Below are positions 22,637 to 31,379 of a DNA stretch of 64,000 nt, one piece after another. Every line of letters starts with the position of its first letter. Position 1 is the stretch's first letter. A program made the translations under genes and the position numbers. Source of the stretch: Azorhizobium caulinodans ORS 571 (GTDB lineage Bacteria > Pseudomonadota > Alphaproteobacteria > Rhizobiales > Xanthobacteraceae). The stretch is from positions 496,001 to 560,000 of the forward strand of contig NC_009937.1 of assembly GCF_000010525.1 (NCBI RefSeq), written 5' to 3'. The notes beneath the pieces are model-generated. The model saw nothing but the letters and a program-made list of their open reading frames with translations. It did no database searches and was not told where the DNA came from.

Positions 22637-22991
22637 GGAGACATCAGGGCTGGAGGTCAGGCCGGCGAAAGCCGGTGCGGGCATGGCACGTGCGGGCGGG
22701 CGGCAGCCCGGCGCATGGGTTCCGGGGTCAGGCTCTAGACGGGGGCGTGCGCCCTGTCCAGCGCCCCGGGCAAGGCTCCCATGCGTGGCGGGCGCTGCCG
22801 TTTACCGGAGATCAAGCTTAATGCGACGCCCGCGGGAACAGTGTGGCGGGACTGTGCATTAACCGTCGCGAAGATGAGGCGGCCGACGCCCCATCCATGA
22901 AGGAGACGTTAACGTCTTGCCAACGCTTCCGTGGGACGGTGCGCCGAAGCGGGCGTCCTGCGGCCCCAACCCCTTATCGAAGAGATCTCCC
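22637..22991. other. 355-bp gap with a palindrome
   Basis: No gene was recognised here. The gap contains the minus-strand promoter of the DedA-type gene and, near its right end, a perfect 14-bp palindrome (22904-22917). Confidence 0.5.
22904..22917. promoter_or_regulatory. Perfect 14-bp palindrome AGACGTTAACGTCT
   Basis: The self-complementary sequence with a TTAA core lies 74 bases before the small ORF at 22992. It looks like a dimeric regulator's operator. The regulator is unknown. Confidence 0.45.
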
Positions 22992-23108
22992 ATGCTGAAG
23001 CGTATCGCCGTCTTTGCCGTTCTCGTGCTGGGCTATGTGCTGACCGGTGTCGCCCTGAGCGCCGGCACCAACCATGGCGCGCCGCCGATCGTCTCCGCCT
23101 CCGAGTGA
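22992..23108 (+). CDS. Putative 38-residue membrane peptide
   Basis: A short frame starting MLKRIAVFAVLVLGYVLTG encodes one hydrophobic helix and a polar tail (GTNHGAPPIVSASE). The basic start and continuous hydrophobic stretch look like a real signal-anchor or secreted peptide, and a GAAGAGA stretch lies 8 bases upstream. I recognise no family, and it is short enough to be chance. The hairpins downstream (23237-23263 and 23290-23311) could end its transcript. Confidence 0.4.
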   Translation: MLKRIAVFAVLVLGYVLTGVALSAGTNHGAPPIVSASE

Positions 23109-23289
23109 GGGACGCTCAATCCAGCTTTCGGCGCCGGGGATCTCCCTGGCGCGGACGGGCTGGGATAAGGTTTGGGCGCGCGGGCGCGGCAAAACCTCAT
23201 CCCAGACATCGCGACAGCCTCCCGGACCAAAAAGAACGCCGGCCCCCCGAAGGAGTGCCGGCGCAGTTGGCTTGGAGGTGTAAGGCGTC

Positions 23290-23311
23290 GCCGGAGGGCA
23301 GGCCCTCCGGC
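23290..23311. terminator. Hairpin between convergent genes
   Basis: GCCGGAGGGC and GCCCTCCGGC form a perfect 10-bp stem around a 2-base centre, just past the stop of the ketopantoate-reductase-like gene. No T tract is present. Confidence 0.4.
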
Positions 23312-23316
23312 AGATC

Positions 23317-24378
23317 TCAGTGCCGCGCGGCCATCTTGCCCGTGGAGGCATGAAGGTCCGCCGCCCGCAGGTCGGCCGCGGTGAGCGGCGGGGTCGACAG
23401 ATGATCGCCGATGCCGGCGGTGGCGGCGCGCTGGCGCACGAGGGCCAGAACCACGTCGAGCGTCGGGGTGGGCACATCCACCATGCGGCCCATTTCCTGA
23501 ACCACGGTCACCAGCGGATCGATCTCCATGGGGCGCCCGCGCTCCAGATCCTGGAGCATGGAGGTCTTGTGCGCACCCACCGCGCCGGCGCCGTTGATGC
23601 GGCGCTCCACGTCCACACGGAAGCTCACGCCGAGACGGGTGGCGATCTCCTGTGCCTCCAGCATCATCGCCTTGGCCACCGAGCGGGTGTCCGGATCGGC
23701 GGCGATCACTTCGAGGGTGGCGTTGGTGAGGGCGCTGATGGGGTTGAAGCAGAGGTTGCCCCACAGCTTCAGCCACATCTCGTCGCGGATGTGATCCACC
23801 ACCGGCGCGCGCAGGCCGGCGGAATTCATGAGATCGCTCAGGCGCTGGATGCGCTCTGTGCGCTCACCGGACGGCTCGCCGATGGGGAACTTGTCGCCGT
23901 AGATGTGCTGGATGACGCCGGGCTCCACCACTTCGGTGGCGGGATAGACGATGCAGCCGATGGCGCGCTCGGGGCGCAGCACGTCCCACTGCTTTCCACC
24001 CGGATCGATGCTCTCCAGCGTCCGGCCTTCCAGCGGCCCGCCGTGCTTGTAGAAATACCAGTAGGGCACGCCGTTGACGGCGGTGACGACGCTGGTGTCG
24101 TTGCCGAGCAGGGGGCGCATGCGCTCCACCACGCCGGGGACGGAATGGGCCTTGAGGGAGATGAAGACGTAATCCTGCGGGCCGAGCTCCGCCGGATCAT
24201 CGCTGGCGTTCACGCGGGCGACGCGCTCTTCCCCGTTGATGAGGAGCTTCACGCCGTTCTGCCGCATGGCTTCGAGATGGGCACCACGCGCCACGAGGCT
24301 GACCTCCGCGCCGGCATTGGCCAGCTGAACGCCGAGATAGCCGCCGATGGCCCCTGCCCCATAGATGCACACCTTCAT
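23317..24378 (-). CDS. 2-dehydropantoate 2-reductase family oxidoreductase (PanE/ApbA-like)
   Basis: The 353-residue NADPH-dependent reductase has the N-terminal dinucleotide-binding loop GAGAIGGYLG (residues 7-16) and the ketopantoate reductase C-terminal domain. That domain has the catalytic Lys region in MWLKLWGNLCFNPISALT and the ERRINGAGAVGAHKTSMLQDLERGR block. True PanE is about 300 residues, so this longer protein is probably a paralogue acting on another 2-keto acid. A good ribosome-binding site (GAGGAGA) precedes ATG 24378. It diverges from an IclR regulator, which suggests inducible catabolic use rather than pantothenate synthesis. Confidence 0.85.
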   Translation of the reverse strand: MKVCIYGAGAIGGYLGVQLANAGAEVSLVARGAHLEAMRQNGVKLLINGEERVARVNASDDPAELGPQDYVFISLKAHSVPGVVERMRPLLGNDTSVVTAVNGVPYWYFYKHGGPLEGRTLESIDPGGKQWDVLRPERAIGCIVYPATEVVEPGVIQHIYGDKFPIGEPSGERTERIQRLSDLMNSAGLRAPVVDHIRDEMWLKLWGNLCFNPISALTNATLEVIAADPDTRSVAKAMMLEAQEIATRLGVSFRVDVERRINGAGAVGAHKTSMLQDLERGRPMEIDPLVTVVQEMGRMVDVPTPTLDVVLALVRQRAATAGIGDHLSTPPLTAADLRAADLHASTGKMAARH

Positions 24379-24662
24379 TCCAGCGTCTCCTCGTCTTTTG
24401 AATGGAATATTTTGTATGCCACCGCGTGACGCGGACGCGGCCTTCGAAGCCGATGAATAAGAGGATAGCCGTGAGATTAATTTCCGTCACGTGGAAAAAT
24501 GCAGCACCTGTCGGAAAAATCGTTTTAAAAGCCGGGCCGCCCTCGTCTTCCGCAACGGCATTTCCGGCTGTGCGAAACGGCCGCGCGCCCTTGCAAAATC
24601 AGCGCTGGCGGCAGAAGTTGAGCCCCGTCGGCGGCACGCCGGCCGCTCGCCTGGAGCCCTGA
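24379..24662. promoter_or_regulatory. Divergent promoter region, reductase and IclR genes
   Basis: The 284-bp gap is AT-richer than its surroundings. It holds two copies of GGAAAAAT about 30 bp apart (near 24492 and 24522), possible IclR contact sites. There is no clear dyad. Confidence 0.35.
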
Positions 24663-25514
24663 ATGCCCGATACGGATCTTGCCCCCCGCCGTCGCGGACG
24701 TCCGGCCTCCACGTCGCCGGACGGAGGCGCCGAGGTCCAGTCGCTGGACCGGGCGATCCATCTCCTGCGCATCCTCGCCGAAGCCGACGGCATGAGCCTC
24801 ACGGACGTGGCCCGCCGCGCGGAACTGCCGGCCTCCACGACCCATCGCCTGCTGGCGACGCTCCAGAAGCGCCAACTGGTCAATCATGACGCGGAGACGG
24901 GCCTGTGGACCGTCGGCCTCGGCCTCTTCCGCATCGGCGCGGCCTATCTGCGCATCCGCAAGCTGCCGGACATCGGCCGCCCGGTCATCCGCCGCCTGCT
25001 GCATGATGCGGACGAAACGGTGAACCTCTCCATGTTCGACGGCGCCGAACTGGTGGTGGTCGGGCAGGCGGAAGGCCATGCCAGCGTGCGCGCCTTCTTC
25101 CGCCTCGGCCAGCGGCTCCCGCTCCACGCCACCGCCGCCGGCAAGAGCATCCTCGCCGCCGCCGGCCCCGCCTTCCGCGGCGCGCTGCTGGCGCAGGTGC
25201 GCTACGAGCCGCTGGGCGTGCGCACCCACCGCACCGAGCGCGCCCTCATGGACGACATCGCCCAGATCATCGAGCGCGGCTATGCGGTGGACAATGAGGA
25301 GCACACCACCGGCATGCGGGCCGTGGCGGCGGCCATCTACAACGAATGGCGCGAACCCATCGGGGCGGTGTCCGTCTCCGGTCCTTCCGGCCGCATGACG
25401 GACGATCGCGTCGCCCGGCTCGGACGCCTCATCACCGCCGCCGCCGACCAGATGACGCGCCTGTATTCCGGCGCCGACGAGACTTTGCCGCCGGATTTCG
25501 CGACATATCGCTGA
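24663..25514 (+). CDS. IclR-family transcriptional regulator
   Basis: The 283-residue regulator has an N-terminal winged helix domain (about residues 25-90; SLTDVARRAELPASTTHRLLATL) and an IclR effector domain with the HATAAGKSILA and NEEHTTGMRAVAAAIYN blocks. A basic Arg-rich N-terminus (PRRRGRPAS) precedes it. It diverges from the PanE-like reductase and probably controls it and perhaps the TctC-type gene 227 bp downstream. The effector, likely a small organic acid, is unknown. Confidence 0.88.
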   Translation: MPDTDLAPRRRGRPASTSPDGGAEVQSLDRAIHLLRILAEADGMSLTDVARRAELPASTTHRLLATLQKRQLVNHDAETGLWTVGLGLFRIGAAYLRIRKLPDIGRPVIRRLLHDADETVNLSMFDGAELVVVGQAEGHASVRAFFRLGQRLPLHATAAGKSILAAAGPAFRGALLAQVRYEPLGVRTHRTERALMDDIAQIIERGYAVDNEEHTTGMRAVAAAIYNEWREPIGAVSVSGPSGRMTDDRVARLGRLITAAADQMTRLYSGADETLPPDFATYR

Positions 25515-25741
25515 CTATGTGCTCAACGGTCATTGATGCTCTCGGCCGTTACATCGTCTTTTCCTGTGGGCACGGTTCAATCCCACCGTTCTTTTGACGA
25601 TTGGCAGTAAAGGGCGCGCCCGCGGGCGTTGCATCCCGTGGAGGGGAGCGTTTAGGCTTCCGGGCGGCCATCGGAGAGGTTTTCCGGCGGCCTGCGATCC
25701 GCCCCGGACAGAGGGTGGACGTGACCGGGAGGAAAAGCCGA

Positions 25742-26755
25742 ATGTCCCGCGCTCTCATGCGTCGTCTCCACCGATGGTCCCTGGGCGCGCTCGCCGCACT
25801 CTGTCTTGCGCCCGCGGCGGCTCAGGCCTGGCAGCCGACGAAGACCGTGGAACTGGTGGTGCCGGCGGGCGTCGGCGGCGGCGCCGACCAGATGGCGCGG
25901 GTCATTCAGGGAATCATCCAGAAGCATGGCCTGATGGCGCAGCCCCTGGTGGTGGTGAACCGTCCGGGCGGGGCGGGCGCGCAGGGCTTCCTGGAGATGA
26001 AGGGCGCAGCGGGCGACCCCCACAAGATCCTGATCAGCCTGTCCAACGTCTTCACCACACCGCTCGCCACCGGCGCGCCCTTCCGCTGGGACGAACTGAC
26101 CCCGGTGGCCATGCTGGCGCTGGACGAGTTCATCCTCTGGGTGAACGCCAAGGCGTCCTACAGCGACGTGGCGGGCTTTGTCGCCGCCCTCAAGGCGGCA
26201 CCCCCCGGTGCCGAATTCAAGATGGGCGGCACCGGCTCCAAGCAGGAAGACCAGATCATCACCGCCGCCATCGAGCAGAAGACCGGTGGCCGCTTCATCT
26301 ACGTGCCCTACAAGGGCGGTGGAGACGTGGCGACCCAGCTGGTGAAGGGGCAGATCACCGCGTCCGTGAACAATCCCATCGAGGCTGTGACGCAGTGGCG
26401 GGCCGGCGAGGTGAGACCGCTCTGCGTCTTCGACGACGAGCGCCTGCCCTATAAGGAGCCCGTGGTCGGCCAGACCTCGTGGGCCGATATCGCCACCTGC
26501 AAGGAGGCCGGTCTCGATATCGAATATCTGATGCTGCGCGGCATCTTCGGCCCGCCGCGCCTGACCGCCGATCAGGTCGGTTATTATGTGGAACTGTTCC
26601 GCCGGGTGCGCGAGACGCCCGAGTGGAAGGAGTTCATGCAGCGCGGCGCTTTCAACACGAGCGCCCTCACCGGCAATGATTACAAGACCTGGCTCAGCAA
26701 GGCGGCGGACAGCCACCGCTCGCTGATGGAAACCGCCGGCTTCATCGTCCGCTGA
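25742..26755 (+). CDS. Tripartite tricarboxylate transporter substrate-binding protein (TctC/Bug type)
   Basis: The 337-residue exported binding protein has a basic N-terminus and signal peptide ending AQA, then the family's opening TVELVVPAGVGGGADQMAR and the VNRPGGAGAQGFLEMKG loop. The VPYKGGGDVATQLVKGQI block forms the ligand-contacting region of Bug proteins. GGAGGAA precedes ATG 25742. No TctA or TctB membrane genes are nearby, so it is an orphan receptor. It lies between an IclR/reductase pair and the oxalate cluster; a carboxylate ligand is likely, but which one cannot be said. Confidence 0.88.
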   Translation: MSRALMRRLHRWSLGALAALCLAPAAAQAWQPTKTVELVVPAGVGGGADQMARVIQGIIQKHGLMAQPLVVVNRPGGAGAQGFLEMKGAAGDPHKILISLSNVFTTPLATGAPFRWDELTPVAMLALDEFILWVNAKASYSDVAGFVAALKAAPPGAEFKMGGTGSKQEDQIITAAIEQKTGGRFIYVPYKGGGDVATQLVKGQITASVNNPIEAVTQWRAGEVRPLCVFDDERLPYKEPVVGQTSWADIATCKEAGLDIEYLMLRGIFGPPRLTADQVGYYVELFRRVRETPEWKEFMQRGAFNTSALTGNDYKTWLSKAADSHRSLMETAGFIVR

Positions 26756-26952
26756 GGCGTCGGCCGCATTCGGCCTCTCTGAAACAATTGCCCACGTTCA
26801 GAGGCATCTAGGGGAGGGGCCGCGGGTCCCTCCCGAGGCTGTGATGGCCTCAGCCGGGCGGCCCCGATCCCCGCAACTGCCCGTCCCCGCTGGATTTTTG
26901 CTGCACCGCGCAATTTTTTCCGCGGCGCCCAGGGATTGCGTGCTCTGCTAGC

Positions 26953-26968
26953 ATACAGTACACAGTAT
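26953..26968. promoter_or_regulatory. Candidate GntR operator upstream of the oxalate cluster
   Basis: ATACAGTACACAGTAT contains ATAC facing GTAT, and also an ACAGTA direct repeat. It lies 58 bases before the GntR start. The AT-rich position fits an autoregulatory FCD-type GntR operator. Inference. Confidence 0.45.
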
Positions 26969-27025
26969 TTCACCGACGGCATACGCCCGACAGAAGGCGC
27001 CGCCACAGGGAAGGGAACAGGGCTC

Positions 27026-27727
27026 GTGGATCAGGTCGCAGACACGCCCAAGCTCAATGTCGAACCCCTCGGGGCGAGTTCGAGCCTGCGCGCCTTGGCC
27101 TATGATGCTCTTAAGCGGGCCATTACGGAAATGGACATTTACGGCAGCAACACCGATATCCGGCTGGACGAGCGTCAGCTCTCCGAGGATCTCGGCGTGA
27201 GCCGGACCCCCATCCGCGAAGCCATGACTGTGCTGGAGCAAGAAGGCTTCGTGCGGTCTGTCCCCCGGCGGGGCATCTTCGTGGTGCGCAAGACCAAGCG
27301 CCAGCTGGTGGAAATGATCACCGTCTGGGCGGCGCTGGAAAGCATGGCGGCGCGCCTCGCCGCGACCCGTGCGACGGCGGCGGACCTCGCGTCCCTGCGC
27401 AGGCTCTTCAACGATTTCGAGGCCGAGCGCCCGGCCGCGCACGTGCCCGAATATTCCAAGGCGAACATCGCCTTCCATCAGGCCATCATCCGCATGGGCG
27501 GCAGCGCGCTCATCGTGGACATGACCGAGAACCTGTTCCTGCACATGCGGGCCATTCGCACGGTCTCCATCCAGCAGGACAACCGCTCCGACGTCTCCAT
27601 GCAGGAGCACATGGCCATCATCGATGCGCTCGAGGCGCGCGACCCCGAGCGCGCCGAGCGCCTGGTGCGCGAGCACACGATGGCGCTCGCCGCTCTCGTG
27701 GAGAAGCACGGCCAGTTTCCAGAATAG
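27026..27727 (+). CDS. GntR-family regulator (FCD type) of the oxalate cluster
   Basis: The 233-residue regulator has an N-terminal winged helix (LDERQLSEDLGVSRTPIREAMTVLEQEGFV, about residues 49-78) followed by an all-helical FCD ligand-binding domain (AALESMAARLAA; NIAFHQAIIRMGGS; EHMAIIDALEARDPERAERLVREH), whose His and Asp positions usually bind a metal and a carboxylate. The likely start is the GTG at 27026; earlier in-frame residues overlap the putative operator. It is 98 bp upstream of oxc on the same strand and is probably the cluster's own regulator, responding to oxalate or a CoA ester. Confidence 0.85.
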   Translation: MDQVADTPKLNVEPLGASSSLRALAYDALKRAITEMDIYGSNTDIRLDERQLSEDLGVSRTPIREAMTVLEQEGFVRSVPRRGIFVVRKTKRQLVEMITVWAALESMAARLAATRATAADLASLRRLFNDFEAERPAAHVPEYSKANIAFHQAIIRMGGSALIVDMTENLFLHMRAIRTVSIQQDNRSDVSMQEHMAIIDALEARDPERAERLVREHTMALAALVEKHGQFPE

Positions 27728-27825
27728 AGGCCGTTGCGGCCTTTGACGGTCCGCCGGTCCGCCGGCGCCCGACGCTTTGAGATCGCTTTTAGCCGGTATC
27801 CGAAGAACATCCGGGAGGACGCGGA

Positions 27826-29565
27826 ATGTCCGCAGTTGCACAGAGGGTCGAAACCGAAGCCGATGCCCAGCAGGAGCTGACCGACGGCTTCCATCTTGTC
27901 ATCGATGCGCTGAAACTCAACGGCATCGAGACCATCTACGGCGTGCCGGGCATCCCGATCACGGATCTCGGGCGCATGGCGCAGGCCGAAGGCATCCGCG
28001 TCGTCTCCTTCCGCCACGAGCAGAATGCGGGCAACGCCGCCGCCATCGCCGGCTTCCTCACCAAGAAGCCGGGCGTCTGCCTCACGGTGTCCGCGCCGGG
28101 CTTCCTCAACGGCCTGACCGCGCTCGCCAACGCGACCACCAACTGCTTCCCGATGATCCTCATCTCGGGCTCCTCCGAGCGCGAGATCGTCGACCTGCAG
28201 CAGGGCGACTATGAGGAGATGGACCAGCTCGCCATCGCCAAGCCGCTCTGCAAGGCCGCCTTCCGCGTGCTGCATGCGGCCGACATCGGCATCGGCGTCG
28301 CCCGCGCCATCCGCGCGGCCGTTTCCGGCCGTCCCGGTGGCGTCTATCTCGACCTGCCCGCGAAGCTCTTCTCGCAGGTGATGGATGCCGCCGCCGGCGA
28401 GAAATCGCTGGTGAAGGTCATCGATCCGGCCCCGGCCCAGATCCCCGGCCCGGCGGCTGTGGATCGCGCCATCAACCTGCTGAAGGGTGCCAAGCGCCCG
28501 CTCATCATCCTCGGCAAGGGCGCCGCTTATGCCCAGGCCGACGAGGAAATCCGCGCCTTCGTCGAGAAGAGCGGCATTCCCTTCCTGCCCATGAGCATGG
28601 CCAAGGGCCTGCTGCCCGACACCCACCCGCAGTCCGCCGGCGCCGCGCGTTCGACCGCGCTGAAGGACTCCGACGTGGTGATCCTGCTCGGCGCCCGGCT
28701 GAACTGGCTGCTTTCGCACGGCAAGGGCAAGACCTGGGGCGAGCCCGGTTCCAAGCAGTTCATCCAGGTGGACATCGAGCCGAAGGAGATGGACTCCAAC
28801 GTCGAGATCGCCGCCCCGCTCGTGGGTGACATCGGCTCGGTGGTCTCCGCCCTGCTCGACCGGATCGACGGCTCCTGGCAGGCGCCGCCCGCGGACTGGA
28901 TCGAGTCGATCCGCTCCAAGAAGGAAGCCAACATCGCCAAGATGGCGCCGAAGCTTCTCAAGAACTCCTCCCCGATGGACTTCCACGGCGCGCTCGGCTC
29001 GCTGAAGAAGGTCATCGCCGAGCGTCCCGACGCGATCCTCGTCAACGAGGGCGCCAACACCCTCGACCTCGCCCGCGGCATCATCGACATGTACCAGCCG
29101 CGCAAGCGCCTGGACGTGGGCACCTGGGGCGTGATGGGCATCGGCATGGGCTTCGCCATCGCGGCGGCCGTCGAGACCGGAAAGCCGGTGCTGGCGGTGG
29201 AAGGCGACAGCGCCTTCGGCTTCTCCGGCATGGAGGTAGAGACCATCTGCCGCTACGACCTGCCGGTCACCATCGTCATCTTCAACAACAACGGCATCTA
29301 CCGCGGCACGGACACCGATCCGACCGGCCGCGATCCGGGCACCACGGTGTTCGTGAAGGACAGCCGCTACGACAAGATGATGGAAGCCTTCGGCGGCGTG
29401 GGCGTGAACGTCACCACCCCCGACGAGCTCTATCGCGCGGTCAGCGCCGCCATGGACAGTGGCAAGCCGACGCTCATCAACGCCGTCATCGATCCGGCGG
29501 CGGGCAGCGAGAGCGGCAACATCGGCAGCCTCAACCCGCAGAGCGTGGTGGTGCGCAAGAAGTGA
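27826..29565 (+). CDS. oxc: Oxalyl-CoA decarboxylase
   Basis: The 579-residue thiamine-diphosphate enzyme converts oxalyl-CoA to formyl-CoA and CO2. The cofactor-activating glutamate is Glu65 in [10 protein letters not shown]. The ThDP/Mg site is [11 protein letters not shown] followed by [11 protein letters not shown]. The [19 protein letters not shown] region matches the Oxc-specific active-site Tyr/Glu pair, and the C-terminal [12 protein letters not shown] tail matches the segment that closes over substrate. Length and architecture are as in Oxalobacter Oxc. GGGAGGA precedes ATG 27826. It works with the Frc enzymes downstream to degrade oxalate in the cytoplasm. Confidence 0.96.
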   Translation: MSAVAQRVETEADAQQELTDGFHLVIDALKLNGIETIYGVPGIPITDLGRMAQAEGIRVVSFRHEQNAGNAAAIAGFLTKKPGVCLTVSAPGFLNGLTALANATTNCFPMILISGSSEREIVDLQQGDYEEMDQLAIAKPLCKAAFRVLHAADIGIGVARAIRAAVSGRPGGVYLDLPAKLFSQVMDAAAGEKSLVKVIDPAPAQIPGPAAVDRAINLLKGAKRPLIILGKGAAYAQADEEIRAFVEKSGIPFLPMSMAKGLLPDTHPQSAGAARSTALKDSDVVILLGARLNWLLSHGKGKTWGEPGSKQFIQVDIEPKEMDSNVEIAAPLVGDIGSVVSALLDRIDGSWQAPPADWIESIRSKKEANIAKMAPKLLKNSSPMDFHGALGSLKKVIAERPDAILVNEGANTLDLARGIIDMYQPRKRLDVGTWGVMGIGMGFAIAAAVETGKPVLAVEGDSAFGFSGMEVETICRYDLPVTIVIFNNNGIYRGTDTDPTGRDPGTTVFVKDSRYDKMMEAFGGVGVNVTTPDELYRAVSAAMDSGKPTLINAVIDPAAGSESGNIGSLNPQSVVVRKK

Positions 29566-29602
29566 GCGCACACTCGGTCTGAAACGACTTCAAGTCACCC
29601 CG

Positions 29603-29624
29603 GGCGGGACCTTCGGGCCCCGCC
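29603..29624 (+). terminator. UUCG-capped hairpin between oxc and the first frc
   Basis: A 9-bp stem with one A-C mismatch (29603-29611 with 29616-29624) is capped by TTCG and followed by a C/T-rich stretch. It could be a partial terminator or an RNA-stabilising element separating oxc from frc expression. Confidence 0.45.
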
Positions 29625-29699
29625 TTCCTCTCCCCCGCGTTGACCAACGAACACCCAAGCGTTGCTTAAGGCGCGTGCGGAAAGGATATGAGGGAAGCC

Positions 29700-30980
29700 A
29701 TGGGCAAGGCGTTAGACGGCGTCCGCATTCTCGATTTCACCCACGTTCAGTCGGGCCCCACCTGCACGCAGCTGCTGGCCTGGTTCGGCGCCGACGTGAT
29801 CAAGGTGGAGCGCCCCGGCGAGGGCGACGTGACGCGCACCCAGCTGCGCGACGTGCCGAATGCCGACAGCCTCTATTTCACCATGCTGAATTCGAACAAG
29901 CGTTCGATCACGCTCGACACCAAGAACGCCGAGGGCAAGAAGGTGCTCGAGGATCTGGTGAAGGTGTGCGACGTGCTGGTGGAGAACTTCGCTCCCGGCG
30001 CGCTCGACCGCATGGGCTTCACCTGGGAACGCCTGCAGGAAATCAATCCCCGCATCATCCTCGCGTCCGTGAAGGGCTTCGGCCCCGGTCCGTTCGAGGA
30101 CTGCAAGGTCTATGAGAACGTTGCCCAGTGCACCGGCGGCGCGGCGTCCACCACGGGCTTCCGCGACGGCCTGCCCATGGTCACCGGCGCGCAGATCGGC
30201 GACAGCGGCACGGGCCTCCACCTCGCGCTCGGCATCGTCACCGCCCTCTATCAGCGCGAGCACACCGGCCGCGGCCAGAAGGTGCTGGCGGCCATGCAGG
30301 ACAGCGTGCTCAATCTCTGCCGCGTGAAGGTGCGCGACCAGCAGCGCCTCTCCCGCGGTCCGCTGCGCGAGTACAGCCAGTTCGGCGAGGGCGTGCCCTT
30401 CGGCGACGCGGTGCCGCGCGCCGGCAATGACAGCGGCGGCGGCCAGCCCGGCCGCATCCTGAAGTGCAAGGGCTGGGAGCACGATCCCAACGCCTATCTC
30501 TATTTCATCACCCAGGCCCCGGTCTGGGAGAAGATCTGCGACGTGATCGGCGAGCCGACCTGGAAGACCGATCCGAACTACGCGACGGCCGCGGCGCGCC
30601 TGCCGCATCTCAATGAGATCTTCACGCGGATCGAAGCCTGGACCATGGCCCACACCAAGTTCGAGGCCATGGAGATCCTCAACCAGTACGACATTCCGTG
30701 CGGCCCGATCCTCTCCATGAAGGAGATCATCGAGGACGACTCGCTCTACGCCACCGGCACGCTGGTGGAGGTCGAGCATCCGGTGCGCGGCGCCTATGTC
30801 ACCGTCGGCAACCCCATCAAGCTGTCGGACAACGACGTGCCGGTGGAGCGCTCGCCGCTGCTGGGCGAGCACACGGAGGAAATTCTCGCGACCGTGCTCG
30901 GCTTCGATGCCGACCGCATCGCGGAAGTGAAGCATTCCGGCGCGGTGGGGCTGAGCCCCGTGCGCCAGGCGGCCGAATAG
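29700..30980 (+). CDS. Formyl-CoA transferase paralogue (CaiB/BaiF family), divergent
   Basis: The 426-residue class III CoA-transferase is clearly related to formyl-CoA:oxalate CoA-transferase. It keeps Gln17, Tyr59 and the catalytic aspartate in QIGDSGTG (Asp168, equivalent to Asp169 of the Oxalobacter enzyme). It departs from the canonical enzyme where the next gene does not: [12 protein letters not shown] replaces the conserved FWDGPPTV block, and the mobile glycine loop reads SGGGQ instead of GGGGQ. It may therefore use another CoA donor or acceptor. GAGGGAAG precedes ATG 29700. It lies between oxc and a second frc on the same strand. Confidence 0.88.
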   Translation: MGKALDGVRILDFTHVQSGPTCTQLLAWFGADVIKVERPGEGDVTRTQLRDVPNADSLYFTMLNSNKRSITLDTKNAEGKKVLEDLVKVCDVLVENFAPGALDRMGFTWERLQEINPRIILASVKGFGPGPFEDCKVYENVAQCTGGAASTTGFRDGLPMVTGAQIGDSGTGLHLALGIVTALYQREHTGRGQKVLAAMQDSVLNLCRVKVRDQQRLSRGPLREYSQFGEGVPFGDAVPRAGNDSGGGQPGRILKCKGWEHDPNAYLYFITQAPVWEKICDVIGEPTWKTDPNYATAAARLPHLNEIFTRIEAWTMAHTKFEAMEILNQYDIPCGPILSMKEIIEDDSLYATGTLVEVEHPVRGAYVTVGNPIKLSDNDVPVERSPLLGEHTEEILATVLGFDADRIAEVKHSGAVGLSPVRQAAE

Positions 30981-31379
30981 GCGCCGAACGTTCTGGTGCC
31001 CGCGCCGCAAGGACGGGTGCCGCCGGGCGCGAGCCCGCACGAAGAGGACCTTGGGGCGCTTCGCCGGATGACCTCCGGATCAACGGGGCGCCCTTCGGAA
31101 CGGCCCGGCCGGCCTGTCCCTCAAGGGCGGGAGGCGGGTCCGCCGTCCGCGGCAGGCTGATCCGGTCAGCCTCCAGGGCGGCAGACCGGCGGCGCGCGGG
31201 CCCGCTTGCGAGATGAGACGTCGAGTTCGGCTAAGCCAACCCCAGTAGTGGCCTTGTCCGGTGCGATCCGTTCTCTTCCGCAATGGGCCCGATCCGCTTG
31301 CTGCCATCAGAAGAGTCGTGACGCCAGCAGTTCGCTTCCGCGCGAGGCGCGAAGCAAGACGTTGAAAGGGAGAATGCAC
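30981..31379. other. 399-bp gap between the two frc genes
   Basis: No gene was recognised here. The length suggests that frc2 has its own promoter. A bulged hairpin (31334-31355: GCTTC/GAAGC and GCGC/GCGC) lies 25 bases before the frc2 ATG. Confidence 0.5.
31334..31355 (+). promoter_or_regulatory. Leader hairpin before frc2
   Basis: A 9-bp stem with a one-base bulge and GAG loop ends 24 bases upstream of the start codon, just before the ribosome-binding site AAAGGGAG. A possible RNA stability element. Confidence 0.35.

Noticed and set aside
23237-23263. CGCCGGC/GCCGGCG hairpin before the reductase gene
   Set aside because: A short stem with a 13-base loop and no T tract; the adjacent 23290-23311 hairpin is a better terminator candidate.
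27478-29571. Long antisense frame opposite oxc
   Set aside because: The translation is a shadow of the oxc frame, with no recognisable domain and no ribosome-binding site.
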